From Candidatus Aquiluna sp. UB-MaderosW2red (GTDB lineage Bacteria; Actinomycetota; Actinomycetes; Actinomycetales; Microbacteriaceae), in assembly GCF_900100865.1 (NCBI RefSeq), contig NZ_LT627734.1:1240001-1304000 (forward strand): DNA of 64,000 nucleotides, written 5' to 3'. This document shows, piece after piece, positions 45,848-54,635 of this stretch (within the stretch, counting starts at the first letter, position 1; each line of letters starts with the position of its first letter). The translations under genes and the position numbers were made by a program. The notes under the pieces were generated by a model. It was not told where the DNA came from, made no database searches, and was given only the letters and a program-made list of their open reading frames with translations.

Positions 45848-45874
45848 TTGCTGTTGAGTCTCGGCGTGTCGCGA

Positions 45875-46555
45875 TTAGCTTTCGATTTCGTCGATAACTT
45901 CTGAAATCAGGTGCGAACGAATTGCCCCAAAACGCTCGGCGATTTCTCGAGCAATATGGCCCGCTCGAGCCTGAGAATCTAGCGCCTTTTTTCGTATTAT
46001 CGGCTCCGTAACCCCGGTGATAATGCCCACTTCACGCTCGGTCGCAGACTTGAGGCCCCGCAAGTGCCGGGGTTGAATACCGAACTGTTCGAGACCAACC
46101 AGGGCGAAGGCAATTTCAACCTCGTGCGAAGAGTGTGGCTGTGCGGCGAATAGCCCAAGTTCCGAACCTTCTCGAAATGCCTGATCGCTAATGCCAGTTT
46201 CCGCTTTCAACTGATTCGTCGAAAACCGCTGCCCCTTTCGAAGTGAAGCGGCGCTAGCAACTGGCAATAACGGCTCGCGCCCGGCGTCTAATTCGTCTAG
46301 GTGATCTCGGATGACTTTTAGCGGAAGGTACTGGTCTCGTTGCAGAGTCAAAACAATTCTCAGGCGCTCAATCTGGTTTTCCGAATACTTTCGATAGCCG
46401 GCTTCGGTCCGATCCGGAGTAATCAAACCCTGATCCTCTAGAAATCGAAGCTTTGAGGGGCTCAGTTCTCCAAACTCAGGCTTGAGGACCGCCAGCACTT
46501 GGCCGATAGTGTAGAGCTTTTGATTGTGCTGGATACTGCGAACTGCAGACTCCAT
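45875..46555 (-). CDS. ftsR: MerR family regulator FtsR
   Basis: MerR-type regulator; the Corynebacterium homologue binds upstream of ftsZ and activates it. N-terminal helix-turn-helix: YTIGQVLAVLKPEFGELSPSKLRFLEDQGLITPDRTEAGYRKYSENQIERLRIVLTLQ (split across residues 15-72). A C-terminal region of about 110 residues (NQLKAETGISDQAFREGSELGLF) is characteristic of the FtsR/Rv1828 group. 226 residues. The ATG overlaps the garA stop by one base. pgsA-garA-ftsR order supports the name. Confidence 0.9.
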   Translation of the reverse strand: MESAVRSIQHNQKLYTIGQVLAVLKPEFGELSPSKLRFLEDQGLITPDRTEAGYRKYSENQIERLRIVLTLQRDQYLPLKVIRDHLDELDAGREPLLPVASAASLRKGQRFSTNQLKAETGISDQAFREGSELGLFAAQPHSSHEVEIAFALVGLEQFGIQPRHLRGLKSATEREVGIITGVTEPIIRKKALDSQARAGHIAREIAERFGAIRSHLISEVIDEIES

Positions 46556-46974
46556 CAGGTTTTATCACTCTGGGCTGTATAAAAAGTCATTCGAAATTTT
46601 CCAATCAATAATTCAGAACCATCGGAGAGCTCGCAGGAATCTACTCTTGCACCATCGCAATATGTTCCATTCATCGAGCCCAGGTCCTTGACCGTGAAGT
46701 TTTTACCGCTCCTGTGAATTTCGGCATGTTTTCTGGAGACGGTTACGTCATCCAAAAAGATATCCGCATTCGGATGGCGTCCGGCCAATGTCAGGTCTTG
46801 ATCCAACAGGAAACGGGACCCCGCTGCCGCCCCCCTTCGCACAATCAGCAGTGCTGAACCAGATGGCAGCGCTTTGACCGCAGAAACCTCTTCAGGGCTT
46901 AGTTCATTGGGGTCCTGAGGCAATAAGTCCTCGGCAAATCGAGTAGTTTCATCGCTGAAATTCTCCTTGGACAT
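46555..46974 (-). CDS. garA: FHA domain protein GarA (oxoglutarate metabolism regulator)
   Basis: Phosphorylation-controlled switch that, when unphosphorylated, inhibits 2-oxoglutarate dehydrogenase and glutamate dehydrogenase in mycobacteria and corynebacteria (OdhI). The N-terminus keeps the phosphorylation motif SDETTRF (two Thr), and the FHA domain shows AGRHPNADIFLDDVTVSRKHAEIH and DLGSMNGTYCDG with phosphothreonine-contact residues. I choose ATG 46974 (139 residues) with AGGAGGA upstream; a longer frame overlaps pgsA. No kinase gene is in the window. Confidence 0.92.
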   Translation of the reverse strand: MSKENFSDETTRFAEDLLPQDPNELSPEEVSAVKALPSGSALLIVRRGAAAGSRFLLDQDLTLAGRHPNADIFLDDVTVSRKHAEIHRSGKNFTVKDLGSMNGTYCDGARVDSCELSDGSELLIGKFRMTFYTAQSDKT

Positions 46975-47002
46975 TATTTCCTCCTCCCCTAACCCCACAA
47001 CT

Positions 47003-47581
47003 TTAGAGGCTTTTTCTCGCTCTGGCAAAAATCAATTCGTAGACCTGTTTTACATAGACAAAACCGGCCCACCAGTAAAGCCCAATTCCCCAGTAGGTGA
47101 AGCCCCAAGCCAAAGGCAAAATTATGAAATCTGCACCGGGCCAGATGTCGGCCATGAGAAGTAGTGGCAGGGCGTAGAGCAAAGCAAAGGTGCCAGCTTT
47201 ACCCAAAAAGTGAACTGGGAGCGGCCCATAGCCGTGGGTTGCCAAAATTGGGTAAACAATCAGAAGCATCACATCGCGAGAAACGATCACGACAGCCAGC
47301 CAAAGTGGAATGGTTCCATTAATGGTCAGGCCAACGATGGTAGCCAGGATGTAAAGCCGGTCCGCGGCTGGATCAAGGACCTGCCCGAGCTTGGTCATTT
47401 GATTAAATTTTCGAGCAATTTGCCCATCAAGCCAGTCGGTTGCCCCGGCGAAGGTTAGGACAATAAGAGCCCAAATATAATGATCTCCTGATAACAGCAG
47501 GTAGAGGAACACCGGCACAAGCAAGAGCCGCAAAACACTGAGCATGTTCGGCAGGCTACGCAGCTCCCTCAAAACGCTCAT
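47003..47581 (-). CDS. CDP-alcohol phosphatidyltransferase (PgsA-like)
   Basis: Membrane enzyme that joins CDP-diacylglycerol with an alcohol such as glycerol 3-phosphate. The catalytic motif DGx2ARx8Gx3Dx3D is complete: DGQIARKFNQMTKLGQVLDPAAD near residues 52-74. About five membrane helices in 192 residues. It precedes garA by 28 nt, matching the pgsA2 position of Mycobacterium. Substrate (glycerol phosphate or inositol phosphate) is not settled by sequence. Confidence 0.92.
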   Translation of the reverse strand: MSVLRELRSLPNMLSVLRLLLVPVFLYLLLSGDHYIWALIVLTFAGATDWLDGQIARKFNQMTKLGQVLDPAADRLYILATIVGLTINGTIPLWLAVVIVSRDVMLLIVYPILATHGYGPLPVHFLGKAGTFALLYALPLLLMADIWPGADFIILPLAWGFTYWGIGLYWWAGFVYVKQVYELIFARARKSL

Positions 47582-47590
47582 CCCCCGATT

Positions 47591-47758
47591 CTAGCCAGTA
47601 CCCCACCAGAAATCCGCTTGGCTCGCCCTGGACCAAACGGACATCAAAGTAGAGACCCTCGCTTGAGCTTCGGTGAGCAAGGCATCCACCTTGTCAACGG
47701 GCAACAAAAAGACCAAGAGCCAGGCGCACATCATCAGTCGGATTGAAAAAAGAGCCAT
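47591..47758 (-). CDS. Possible small membrane-anchored ORF
   Basis: From ATG 47758 an open frame of 55 codons has one hydrophobic stretch (LMMCAWLLVFLLP) followed by a polar tail and ends 9 nt before pgsA. Only the position and hydropathy support it. No ribosome site is clear, and I recognise no family. Apart from the terminator at 47765-47797, the 232-base gap 47582-47813 holds nothing else I can support. Confidence 0.2.
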   Translation of the reverse strand: MALFSIRLMMCAWLLVFLLPVDKVDALLTEAQARVSTLMSVWSRASQADFWWGTG

Positions 47759-47764
47759 TAAAGA

Positions 47765-47797
47765 GTTGTGGGCCAAGGTTTCACCCGGGCCCACAAC
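47765..47797 (-). terminator. Terminator after the 5'-nucleotidase gene
   Basis: GTTGTGGGCC (47797-47788 on the minus strand) pairs perfectly with GGCCCACAAC (47774-47765) around 13 nt. A TCTTTAATGGCTCTTTTTT stretch follows, so the U-run is interrupted. It lies 17 nt after the gene's stop. Confidence 0.7.
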
Positions 47798-47813
47798 CCT
47801 TCCTGCCTGTTTG

Positions 47814-49772
47814 TTATTTGATGACTGTGATCCTGCCGTCAGTCTTGAGTGTGGTGACCTTGCCGGCGGCCAAATCAGCCTTCAGCCCCTCGGTGAACAC
47901 ATCGACCAACAGATCTCTGACCTGCTGGTTGGCTGGGTTGAACTGCGAGTAACCGTCCCCACCGTAAACCAAGAAATCCAGGGTTGCGATGCTGTAGCTC
48001 GCGGTGTCCTTGGGAATCAAAGTTCCATCGGTTTTGGTGACTGAAACAATGCGGGACCCGACAGCCTTGGTTGAATCGAACGAGAACTTGAAGCCAGAGA
48101 CCTGAGGGAATCGACCGTCGGTTGGGTAATTCGATACTCCGTTTTCTAATGCCGCCCAGAGACCCGCTCCACTAATTTGTGCGGTGCTAATTGAGTTCCC
48201 GAAAGGGAAAACCGTATAGGCGTCACCGAGCGTCACATCAAACGGTCCAACGGTCTGCGTTCCAGCTGGTCGGCGCAGTGTGGCGTCTGCTGGCTTATAG
48301 TTCCCAGCCGGGAGGGTGTCCCTAATTCCGCCACCATTTAATAGTGCAAGGTCAACCTCATATTTGGCGCGAACCAGATCGGCAGTGTAGCTCCCAAGAG
48401 CTGCTTCGCCGGATCGCTCAACTGCAGGCCTTCCGCCTCGAGGAGATAGGTCCGCGACGGTGCCAATTTGAACATCCATTTTGGCGTTGAGTCTGGATTT
48501 ATAACCGCCAACCATGGTGGTTACCGCAGCGTTTGGTGTCAGGCTCGCGACATCGGACTTACCAATAAACTCAACCGATGAGCCCAGTACCTTATTTGCC
48601 TTGGTGTCAACGCAGAGCTGGGTCCGGGTGTATTGCACACCCGAGTTCTTGACCATTGCGGTTGTAACGCCATTGACTACCGAGGAAAACTGCTGGTGAG
48701 AGTGGCCACCATAAACCGCCGCCACACCCTTGAGGTCTTCTGCGAAACCAATTAGCGGGCCAAGCGCTTCGCCGCCAAGGTTCTGGTTCCAGCCCTCGTG
48801 AATCAAAGCCACAACCAAATCGGCACCGGCAGCCGTTGCCGCATCTACCGCCCTTTGGGCTTTGACAACACCCGTTTGAATCACAATCTCAGATGAGACT
48901 CCAGCATATGTGAAGTCAAGATTCCCGGGGAAGACCTGATCCACGGTCTGCGAGGTGTTAATACCTATCACCCCGACCTTAACCCCACCGCGATCAATGA
49001 TGGTGTAACTCTGAGCACGCTTATCGTTCGAGGCCTTTAGGCCCTTAAGTGAGCTGTAATTGCTAACAATCCACTTAAAGTCGGAGTAGCGAATCATTTC
49101 TCTCAGGTGCTGAGTCGCACGATCGTGCTCGTGGTTACCGAAGGTCGAAACATCGAGCCTCATACCGTTTAGTGCCCTGATTGTTGGAAGCTCTCCAAAC
49201 TGAGAGCTGATTGGAGGAGCTGCGCCAATGTTGTCGCCCGAAGATAGAGTCAAAGTGGCTTTCGATAGCTTTCGATCCGCCTCGAAGGCTGCCGCCAAAC
49301 CTGCGGCTCCGATGGCGGTCGAGCTAGCCTCTAGTGCGCCGTGGAAATCACTAAATTGCAGTAGCTGAACGTTTTTTAGGTCGCTCGATGCCAGGCTATT
49401 GGCTGCTATTGTGCCCGTCGAGGCCTTTGAAGGAGAGAACCCGTAGGAGTTAACCGCTTCAACGGTGACCGTCATGGCTTCTTTACTTAAAGCTGGTAAA
49501 AGTGCCCTGCGGGCATTTGGACCGACTATTACCGGACAGCTCCCCGGGCCCCCTGAGATGACGTAGTTGGTGATGGGAGGTGAGCCTTGAGCCCCGCGCC
49601 AGTAGACCATTAGGCCGCCGTCGGCTTGAACAACAGTTACAGCGACTGGTGCAGTTGGAACTGCATACGTCTCAGCTGAGACGGCGGGGGTGCCAAATGC
49701 TAGGGCACCGATTAGAAGCGCAGCTAAAGCTGCGGGGCCGACCCTGGGTCGACGTTGACCTATTAGTTTCAT
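47814..49772 (-). CDS. Secreted 5'-nucleotidase / 2',3'-cyclic phosphodiesterase family
   Basis: Exported metallophosphoesterase that releases phosphate from nucleotides. From ATG 49772: a Sec signal (MKLIGQRRPRVGPAALAALL, cleavage near AVSAE), a fibronectin type III-like domain (about 35-120), the metallophosphoesterase domain (LLQFSDFHGALE, FGNHEHDRA, ALIHEGWNQN, YGGHSHQQ) and the 5'-nucleotidase C-terminal domain (LLNGGGIRD, GDAYTVFPFGN, YGGDGYS). 652 residues. No sortase motif or membrane anchor is seen, so it is likely released or loosely held. TAGAGT lies 7 nt before the ATG, suggesting a leaderless mRNA; this supports the start against a frame extending to 49832. Confidence 0.92.
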   Translation of the reverse strand: MKLIGQRRPRVGPAALAALLIGALAFGTPAVSAETYAVPTAPVAVTVVQADGGLMVYWRGAQGSPPITNYVISGGPGSCPVIVGPNARRALLPALSKEAMTVTVEAVNSYGFSPSKASTGTIAANSLASSDLKNVQLLQFSDFHGALEASSTAIGAAGLAAAFEADRKLSKATLTLSSGDNIGAAPPISSQFGELPTIRALNGMRLDVSTFGNHEHDRATQHLREMIRYSDFKWIVSNYSSLKGLKASNDKRAQSYTIIDRGGVKVGVIGINTSQTVDQVFPGNLDFTYAGVSSEIVIQTGVVKAQRAVDAATAAGADLVVALIHEGWNQNLGGEALGPLIGFAEDLKGVAAVYGGHSHQQFSSVVNGVTTAMVKNSGVQYTRTQLCVDTKANKVLGSSVEFIGKSDVASLTPNAAVTTMVGGYKSRLNAKMDVQIGTVADLSPRGGRPAVERSGEAALGSYTADLVRAKYEVDLALLNGGGIRDTLPAGNYKPADATLRRPAGTQTVGPFDVTLGDAYTVFPFGNSISTAQISGAGLWAALENGVSNYPTDGRFPQVSGFKFSFDSTKAVGSRIVSVTKTDGTLIPKDTASYSIATLDFLVYGGDGYSQFNPANQQVRDLLVDVFTEGLKADLAAGKVTTLKTDGRITVIK

Positions 49773-49779
49773 AAGCCCG

Positions 49780-49785
49780 ACTCTA
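49780..49785 (-). promoter_or_regulatory. Probable -10 element, 5'-nucleotidase
   Basis: TAGAGT on the minus strand ends 7 nt before the ATG at 49772. No ribosome site or consensus -35 is seen, which fits an activator-dependent promoter. Confidence 0.4.
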
Positions 49786-49830
49786 TGCCCCTCGAGTTCC
49801 GCCCCTTTGTCTGAAACATGAAGTCGTATC

Positions 49831-49852
49831 AACCTTTAGGTGAACTTTAGGC
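49831..49852 (-). promoter_or_regulatory. 11-bp direct repeat upstream of the 5'-nucleotidase
   Basis: AACCTTTAGGT and GAACTTTAGGC (plus-strand 49831-49841 and 49842-49852) match at 8 of 11 positions. On the gene's strand this contains GTTCACC. PHO boxes of actinobacterial PhoP/RegX3 regulators are built from 11-bp units with GTTCACC, so phosphate control is possible. The second unit is a poor match to that consensus. Confidence 0.3.
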
Positions 49853-49966
49853 TCCCGAGTCACTGACCAATCAAAAACAAAAATCCCTTCAGGTCATTGC
49901 TTTGGTAGGCTGAAGTTTCGTTGGTCGCTTTTGATTCGCGACAACTAATCCCCCTTGGAGCAATAA

Positions 49967-51565
49967 ATGATTGGCGTGCGCGACCTTGAGATTCGCATTG
50001 GCCCGCGAATCTTGATGCACGGGGTGAATTTCCGGGTAGACAAGGGTGACAAGGTTGGCCTCGTTGGTCGAAACGGTGCCGGCAAGACCACCTTGACCAA
50101 GATCCTCGCCGGCGATGGGCAACCCTCCCAGGGTTTCGTTGATCGCCAGGGCGAGATTGGCTATCTGCCTCAAGACCCTAGAAGCGGGGACCCGGAAGAG
50201 CTAGCTCGGACCAGGATTTTGAATGCCCGCGGGCTGGGATCGCTCATTGAAAAAATGACTCGCGCTACCGAAGAGATGGGCAGCTCAGACCCGAAGATTT
50301 CCGAAACCGCGATGACCAACTACGCCAAGTTTGAAGAACGCTTCCAAAATGCTGGGGGCTATGCCGCAGAGGCTGAAGCTGCCGCTATCGCAGGGAGCCT
50401 TAATATCAAAGGCGCTATTTTGGACCAGCCCCTGAAGACGCTATCGGGTGGTCAGCGCAGAAGGATTGAGTTGGCGAGGATTCTTTTCTCGGACGCCCAA
50501 ACCATGATTCTGGATGAGCCAACAAACCACCTCGATGCCGACTCTGTTGTTTGGCTCAGGGAGTTTCTCAAAAACTATAAGGGTGGCCTGATTGTCATCA
50601 GTCACGATGTCGACCTGGTCGAAGACACTGTGAATCGCGTGTTTTACCTTGATGGCAACAGAACAGTGATTGACATCTACAACATGGGCTGGAACCAATA
50701 CAAAAAGGCTCGCAACACCGACGAGGAACGCCGCAAGCGCGATCGCTCCATTGCCGAAAAAAAGGCCAGCACGCTTCAACTCCAAGCAGCCAAATTCGGC
50801 GCTAAGGCCTCCAAGGCAGTTGCCGCCAAGCAAATGGTTCGCCGAGCTGACGCCCTTCTGAATTCGCTTGAAGACGTCAGAGATGTCGAGCGAGTAGCCA
50901 AAATCAAGTTCCCCGACCCAGCCCCTTGTGGGCGCACTCCGCTGATGGCGGAGAACCTCTCCAAAAGCTACGGCTCACTAGAAATCTTCACCGCAGTCGA
51001 CCTAGCGATTGACAAAGGCTCCAAGGTTGTCATCATCGGCCTAAACGGTGCCGGCAAGACTACGCTTCTGAGGATCCTGGCAGGAGTCGATAAACCAGAC
51101 ACCGGACACCTAATCGAAGGGCACGGGGTAAAGGTCGGTTATTTCGCTCAGGAGCACGAAACTCTTGATGTCAACCGAACCGTATTGCAGAACATGCAGG
51201 ATGCTGCACCGCAGATCCCTGACACTGATGCCAGAAAAGTCTTAGGGTCCTTCTTATTCACCGGTGACGACGTGAATAAGCCAGCAGGCGTGCTTTCCGG
51301 TGGGGAAAAAACTCGGCTAGCACTCGCGTCACTTGTGGTTTCATCCGCCAACGTGCTTTTACTGGACGAGCCAACCAACAACCTAGACCCAGCTAGTCGG
51401 GAGGAAATCCTCAATGCATTGGCCACGTTCAAAGGTGCGATCGTCCTGGTCTCGCACGATGTGGGCGCGGTCAGAGCTCTAAACCCAGAGCGAGTGCTCA
51501 TCCTGCCTGATGGCGATGAGGACCACTGGAACGAGGGCTACGCGGATCTTATTTCATTATCGTAG
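49967..51565 (+). CDS. ABC-F family ATPase
   Basis: Soluble, ribosome-associated twin ATPase of the ABC-F family, with no membrane domain. Two nucleotide-binding domains: Walker A GRNGAGKTTLTKIL (about residue 35) and GLNGAGKTTLLRIL (about 365), signatures LSGGQRRRIELARIL and LSGGEKTRLALASLV, and Walker B MILDEPTNHLDAD and LLLDEPTNNLDPAS. A charged linker of about 80 residues (YKKARNTDEERRKRDRSIAEK...) joins them. Members act in translation or antibiotic protection; this one looks like the housekeeping actinobacterial type. ATG follows GGAG. The 194-base upstream gap (49773-49966) holds the divergent 5'-nucleotidase control region. Confidence 0.93.
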   Translation: MIGVRDLEIRIGPRILMHGVNFRVDKGDKVGLVGRNGAGKTTLTKILAGDGQPSQGFVDRQGEIGYLPQDPRSGDPEELARTRILNARGLGSLIEKMTRATEEMGSSDPKISETAMTNYAKFEERFQNAGGYAAEAEAAAIAGSLNIKGAILDQPLKTLSGGQRRRIELARILFSDAQTMILDEPTNHLDADSVVWLREFLKNYKGGLIVISHDVDLVEDTVNRVFYLDGNRTVIDIYNMGWNQYKKARNTDEERRKRDRSIAEKKASTLQLQAAKFGAKASKAVAAKQMVRRADALLNSLEDVRDVERVAKIKFPDPAPCGRTPLMAENLSKSYGSLEIFTAVDLAIDKGSKVVIIGLNGAGKTTLLRILAGVDKPDTGHLIEGHGVKVGYFAQEHETLDVNRTVLQNMQDAAPQIPDTDARKVLGSFLFTGDDVNKPAGVLSGGEKTRLALASLVVSSANVLLLDEPTNNLDPASREEILNALATFKGAIVLVSHDVGAVRALNPERVLILPDGDEDHWNEGYADLISLS

Positions 51566-51574
51566 AAAGATTTG

Positions 51575-51648
51575 TCGGGATGACAGGATTTGAACCTGCG
51601 GCCCCCTGACCCCCAGCCAGGTGCGCTACCAAACTGCGCTACATCCCG
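51575..51648 (-). tRNA. tRNA-Pro (anticodon GGG)
   Basis: The minus strand folds into a cloverleaf: acceptor CGGGATG/CATCCCG, D stem GCGC/GCGC, anticodon stem CCTGG/TCAGG around CTGGGGG with anticodon GGG, 5-nt variable loop, T arm GCAGG-TTCAAAT-CCTGT. Length is 74 nt to the discriminator A. The 3' CCA is not encoded (CAA follows). It reads CCC and CCU codons. Confidence 0.96.
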
Positions 51649-51670
51649 CTAGCTAACTAGCTTGCATAGT

Positions 51671-52534
51671 CTATTGATGAATTCGACGCTCAAGCATTAT
51701 CACGCCAACAATCAGGGCGGCTCCAAGTCCAAACGCGACTAGAACTGCACTCAGGTCGGTAATTTGGGAAAAGTTTTTTGCCTCGTCTTGCCAAGGCCAT
51801 AAGGCCCTTAGGGATCCAAGCATCAATCCGGTCATTGCCACCAGCGTGATTCGTCTCTTGTTATTCAAAAGCCAGTCGAGGCCGGAAGCAAAACTCGCCA
51901 ACCCTAAAATCGCACCCAAAACAAATAGCCCTAAATAGCCAATGTCTCGGTCATTCACCGCCTGAATGGTGGGGGTGTACATTCCAAGCGCCAAAAGCAG
52001 AAACGAACCCGAGATGCCAGGTAATACAAGTGCACAGACCGCGAGGGCAGCAGCCCCCACAATTACCAGGCCGCTTGGATTAGCCGGTGCCACTGAAGGC
52101 AGTGAGGTCAGCAGAAAAGCCAAGCTCGCAAAGCCAGCGCCAATCAAATAGTCCCTGAGTTTCCAGCGCCTAGCGGCCATGGAGAATGGGACATAGATCG
52201 AAGCCGTAATCATGCCAGCGAAGACTGCTTTGGAGAGCATTGGATAATCTCTAAGCAAAGGGGCAAGAACCGCAGCTGCCGAGATAATGGCCAGCACCAT
52301 GCCAATCAGTAGCGGAATTAGAAGCACGAAATCGATCTTCTTGAACTCAACCAGCGCGGTTTTGGGCTTGAATCTAATTAGCCAAATCAAGCCCTCGACT
52401 GTGGCAGCGGCGGATCTTATGATTCGATCGTAGACTCCGGTAACCAATGCCACGGTGCCGCCAGACACTCCGGGAATTACCTCGGCGGTGCCAATTAGAA
52501 AACCCCTAAGTGCGCTCAGTAGGTGTTGAAACAT
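51671..52534 (-). CDS. DUF368 membrane protein
   Basis: Integral membrane protein of the DUF368 family, 287 residues with about eight helices. The diagnostic motif GTAEVIPGVSGGTVALVTGVYDRII (residues 16-40 region) and a second LVLPGISGSFLLLALGMY, an internal repeat of the same P-G-(V/I)-S-G element, are both present. Members have been linked to polyprenyl-phosphate carrier recycling in some bacteria, which would fit cell-wall synthesis, but that assignment is not established for this branch. It lies 6 nt after der. Confidence 0.9.
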   Translation of the reverse strand: MFQHLLSALRGFLIGTAEVIPGVSGGTVALVTGVYDRIIRSAAATVEGLIWLIRFKPKTALVEFKKIDFVLLIPLLIGMVLAIISAAAVLAPLLRDYPMLSKAVFAGMITASIYVPFSMAARRWKLRDYLIGAGFASLAFLLTSLPSVAPANPSGLVIVGAAALAVCALVLPGISGSFLLLALGMYTPTIQAVNDRDIGYLGLFVLGAILGLASFASGLDWLLNNKRRITLVAMTGLMLGSLRALWPWQDEAKNFSQITDLSAVLVAFGLGAALIVGVIMLERRIHQ

Positions 52535-52540
52535 TTTGTA

Positions 52541-54004
52541 CTATTTGCCGCGCTTGCGGCGCTCCCTGACCCGGACGCCAATTTCAAGCGGGCTGCCTTC
52601 GAACCCGTAGGTTTCGCGAAGCTTACGAATAATAAACCTTCGGTAACCAGCTTCGATGAACCCCGATGCAAATAATACGAACTTTGGTGGCCTTGATGCG
52701 GCTTGGGTACCAAACAGGATCCTCGGTTGTTTTCCGCCACGAATCGGGTGGGGTGTTGAAGCCTGAAGTTCTTGCACAAAAGCATTTAGCTTGCCAGTTG
52801 GAATGCGCTGTTCCCAAGACTCTAAAGCGAGCTCAAGGGCTGGCACCAGCTTCTCGAGGTGGCGCCCGGTTAGAGCTGAGATATTGACCCGCGGAGCCCA
52901 ATCAACGTGAGCCAGGTCCCGGTCAATTTCCTTTTCGATGTAAATACGTCGCTCATCATCTAGCATGTCCCACTTATTGAAGGCCAGCACGAGAGCCCGG
53001 CCCGAATCAAGGGCCAACTGCACGATTCTGATATCGGCCTCGCTAATTGGCTCTGTGACATCAAATAACACGACCGCAACTTCAGCGCGTTCGAGAGCGG
53101 CAGCTGTTCTTAGGGATGCATAGAAGTCTGCGCCAACTACACGGTGAAGCCTTCTCCTAATGCCCGCAGTATCGATGAAGCGCCATATCTTGCCGGCAAT
53201 CTCGACTTGCTCATCGACCGGGTCACGGGTGGTTCCAGCTAAATCGCTAACCACGGCGCGATTGGTTCCGGTGGCCTTATTCAAAAGCGAAGACTTGCCA
53301 ACATTGGGACGCCCGATTAGAGCTACTCGACGTGGCCCTGAGTACTCATCTTTTGCGATGTTGGATTTTTCTGGAAGGGTCTTGAGGGCCGCGTCCAAAA
53401 GATCGGCCACTCCCCTGCCGTGAAGGGCAGACACCGGATAGGGCTGTCCTAGGCCGAGCGACCAAAGCGCTGCGGCCTCAGCCTCGAGGTGATAATCATC
53501 AATTTTATTGGCCACCAAAAACACCGGTTTGCCTGATGCGCGAAGCATCTTCACAACTTTTTCATCCGAAAAAGTTGCACCAACTAGGGCGTCCACTACG
53601 AATAGGACCGCATCCGCTAGTTCGACTGCGATTTCGGCCTGCTCGGCGACCGCGGCATCTAGGCCCATTGCACCGTGCTCCCAGCCACCGGTGTCCACCA
53701 GGGTCAGTGCCCTGCCGTTCCAGTCAGCCTTATAGGAGACTCGGTCTCGAGTGATACCAGGCTTATCTTCGACCACAGCTTCGCGACGACCCAGAATCCT
53801 GTTGACCAACGCGGATTTTCCAACGTTTGGTCTTCCGACAATCGCCAGTACCGGCGGAGCTGGGTTGTATCTGGGGGTTGAGTCATCATCGAGCGCAAGC
53901 CCTAGTAACGCTAGGTCTTCTTCTTCGAGCTCGTAGTCCTCGAGTTCTTCTCTTAAAATTTCAGTTCTAGCCAGATCAATTTCTGGGTCAAATTCTTCAG
54001 CCAT
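52541..54004 (-). CDS. der: Ribosome biogenesis GTPase Der (EngA)
   Basis: Double-GTPase that helps 50S subunit assembly. Two tandem G domains: [16 protein letters not shown]...DTGGWE...NKID and [16 protein letters not shown]...DTAGIRRR...NKWD, followed by a KH-like domain ([23 protein letters not shown]). The acidic N-terminal extension of about 55 residues is common in actinobacteria. ATG 54004 (487 residues) overlaps cmk by 8 nt; an ATG-free longer frame to 54019 is possible but deeper in cmk. Confidence 0.96.
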   Translation of the reverse strand: MAEEFDPEIDLARTEILREELEDYELEEEDLALLGLALDDDSTPRYNPAPPVLAIVGRPNVGKSALVNRILGRREAVVEDKPGITRDRVSYKADWNGRALTLVDTGGWEHGAMGLDAAVAEQAEIAVELADAVLFVVDALVGATFSDEKVVKMLRASGKPVFLVANKIDDYHLEAEAAALWSLGLGQPYPVSALHGRGVADLLDAALKTLPEKSNIAKDEYSGPRRVALIGRPNVGKSSLLNKATGTNRAVVSDLAGTTRDPVDEQVEIAGKIWRFIDTAGIRRRLHRVVGADFYASLRTAAALERAEVAVVLFDVTEPISEADIRIVQLALDSGRALVLAFNKWDMLDDERRIYIEKEIDRDLAHVDWAPRVNISALTGRHLEKLVPALELALESWEQRIPTGKLNAFVQELQASTPHPIRGGKQPRILFGTQAASRPPKFVLFASGFIEAGYRRFIIRKLRETYGFEGSPLEIGVRVRERRKRGK

Positions 54005-54635
54005 GCTTTTTTGCCTCAATCACTTCTAGCACCTTTTGGACGCTACCTTCGAAATCCAAATTGGTAGTGTCGACTAGTTCAACACCGGGTGAGGGCGTCA
54101 TAAAATCAACGACTTTTGAATCGCTTTTGTCTCTTTGGGCCAAATTCTCGGCAGACTCGGTCTGCTCTAGGCCCCTTCTTTTCATTCGCACTTCTTCTGA
54201 AGCGGTTAGCAGTATTCTAACCGCTGCATTGGGGGCAACAACAGTGGTGATATCTCGACCCTCCACCACTATGCCTGGTAGGTCGCAACACAGGATTCTC
54301 GCGCTGGCATCGGAATTCTGGAATTTTCGAATTATCAGGTTCCGCGCTATGGCGCCCACCGCTTTGGCGATGGCGTCAGTTCGAATCAATTCGGTAACGT
54401 CTTGGCCGTTGAGAAAAACGCTCTGGGCACCGGGGTCCATGGAAATGCTGTAGCCAAAGGATTCCGCGAGATGTTCGGCAGGCACTTCCGGATTATTCAG
54501 GGCGTGGATTGCAAAAGCTCGGTACCCGGCGCCGGTGTCAAGGTAACCAAACCCCAACCTAGCTGCCACGGCCCTACTCACACTGGATTTTCCTGATCCA
54601 GCCGGGCCGTCAATCGCCACGACAAACCCAGTCAC
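53997..54635 (-). CDS. cmk: Cytidylate kinase
   Basis: Phosphorylates CMP and dCMP. P-loop [28 protein letters not shown], and [15 protein letters not shown] with the CMP-binding Arg/Asp. 212 residues from GTG 54635, which overlaps the tyrA stop by one base (TAGTG); a TTG 5 codons upstream is an alternative start. The cmk-der pair is widely conserved in actinobacteria. Confidence 0.94.
   Translation of the reverse strand: MTGFVVAIDGPAGSGKSSVSRAVAARLGFGYLDTGAGYRAFAIHALNNPEVPAEHLAESFGYSISMDPGAQSVFLNGQDVTELIRTDAIAKAVGAIARNLIIRKFQNSDASARILCCDLPGIVVEGRDITTVVAPNAAVRILLTASEEVRMKRRGLEQTESAENLAQRDKSDSKVVDFMTPSPGVELVDTTNLDFEGSVQKVLEVIEAKKHG

Noticed and set aside
49967-51565. ABC-F protein as an antibiotic resistance determinant
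   Set aside because: No resistance context or transfer signs; the sequence resembles the common housekeeping actinobacterial ABC-F.
51575-51648. tRNA-Pro as an integration site for a genomic island
   Set aside because: Both flanks are housekeeping genes, and I see no duplicated tRNA end or integrase.
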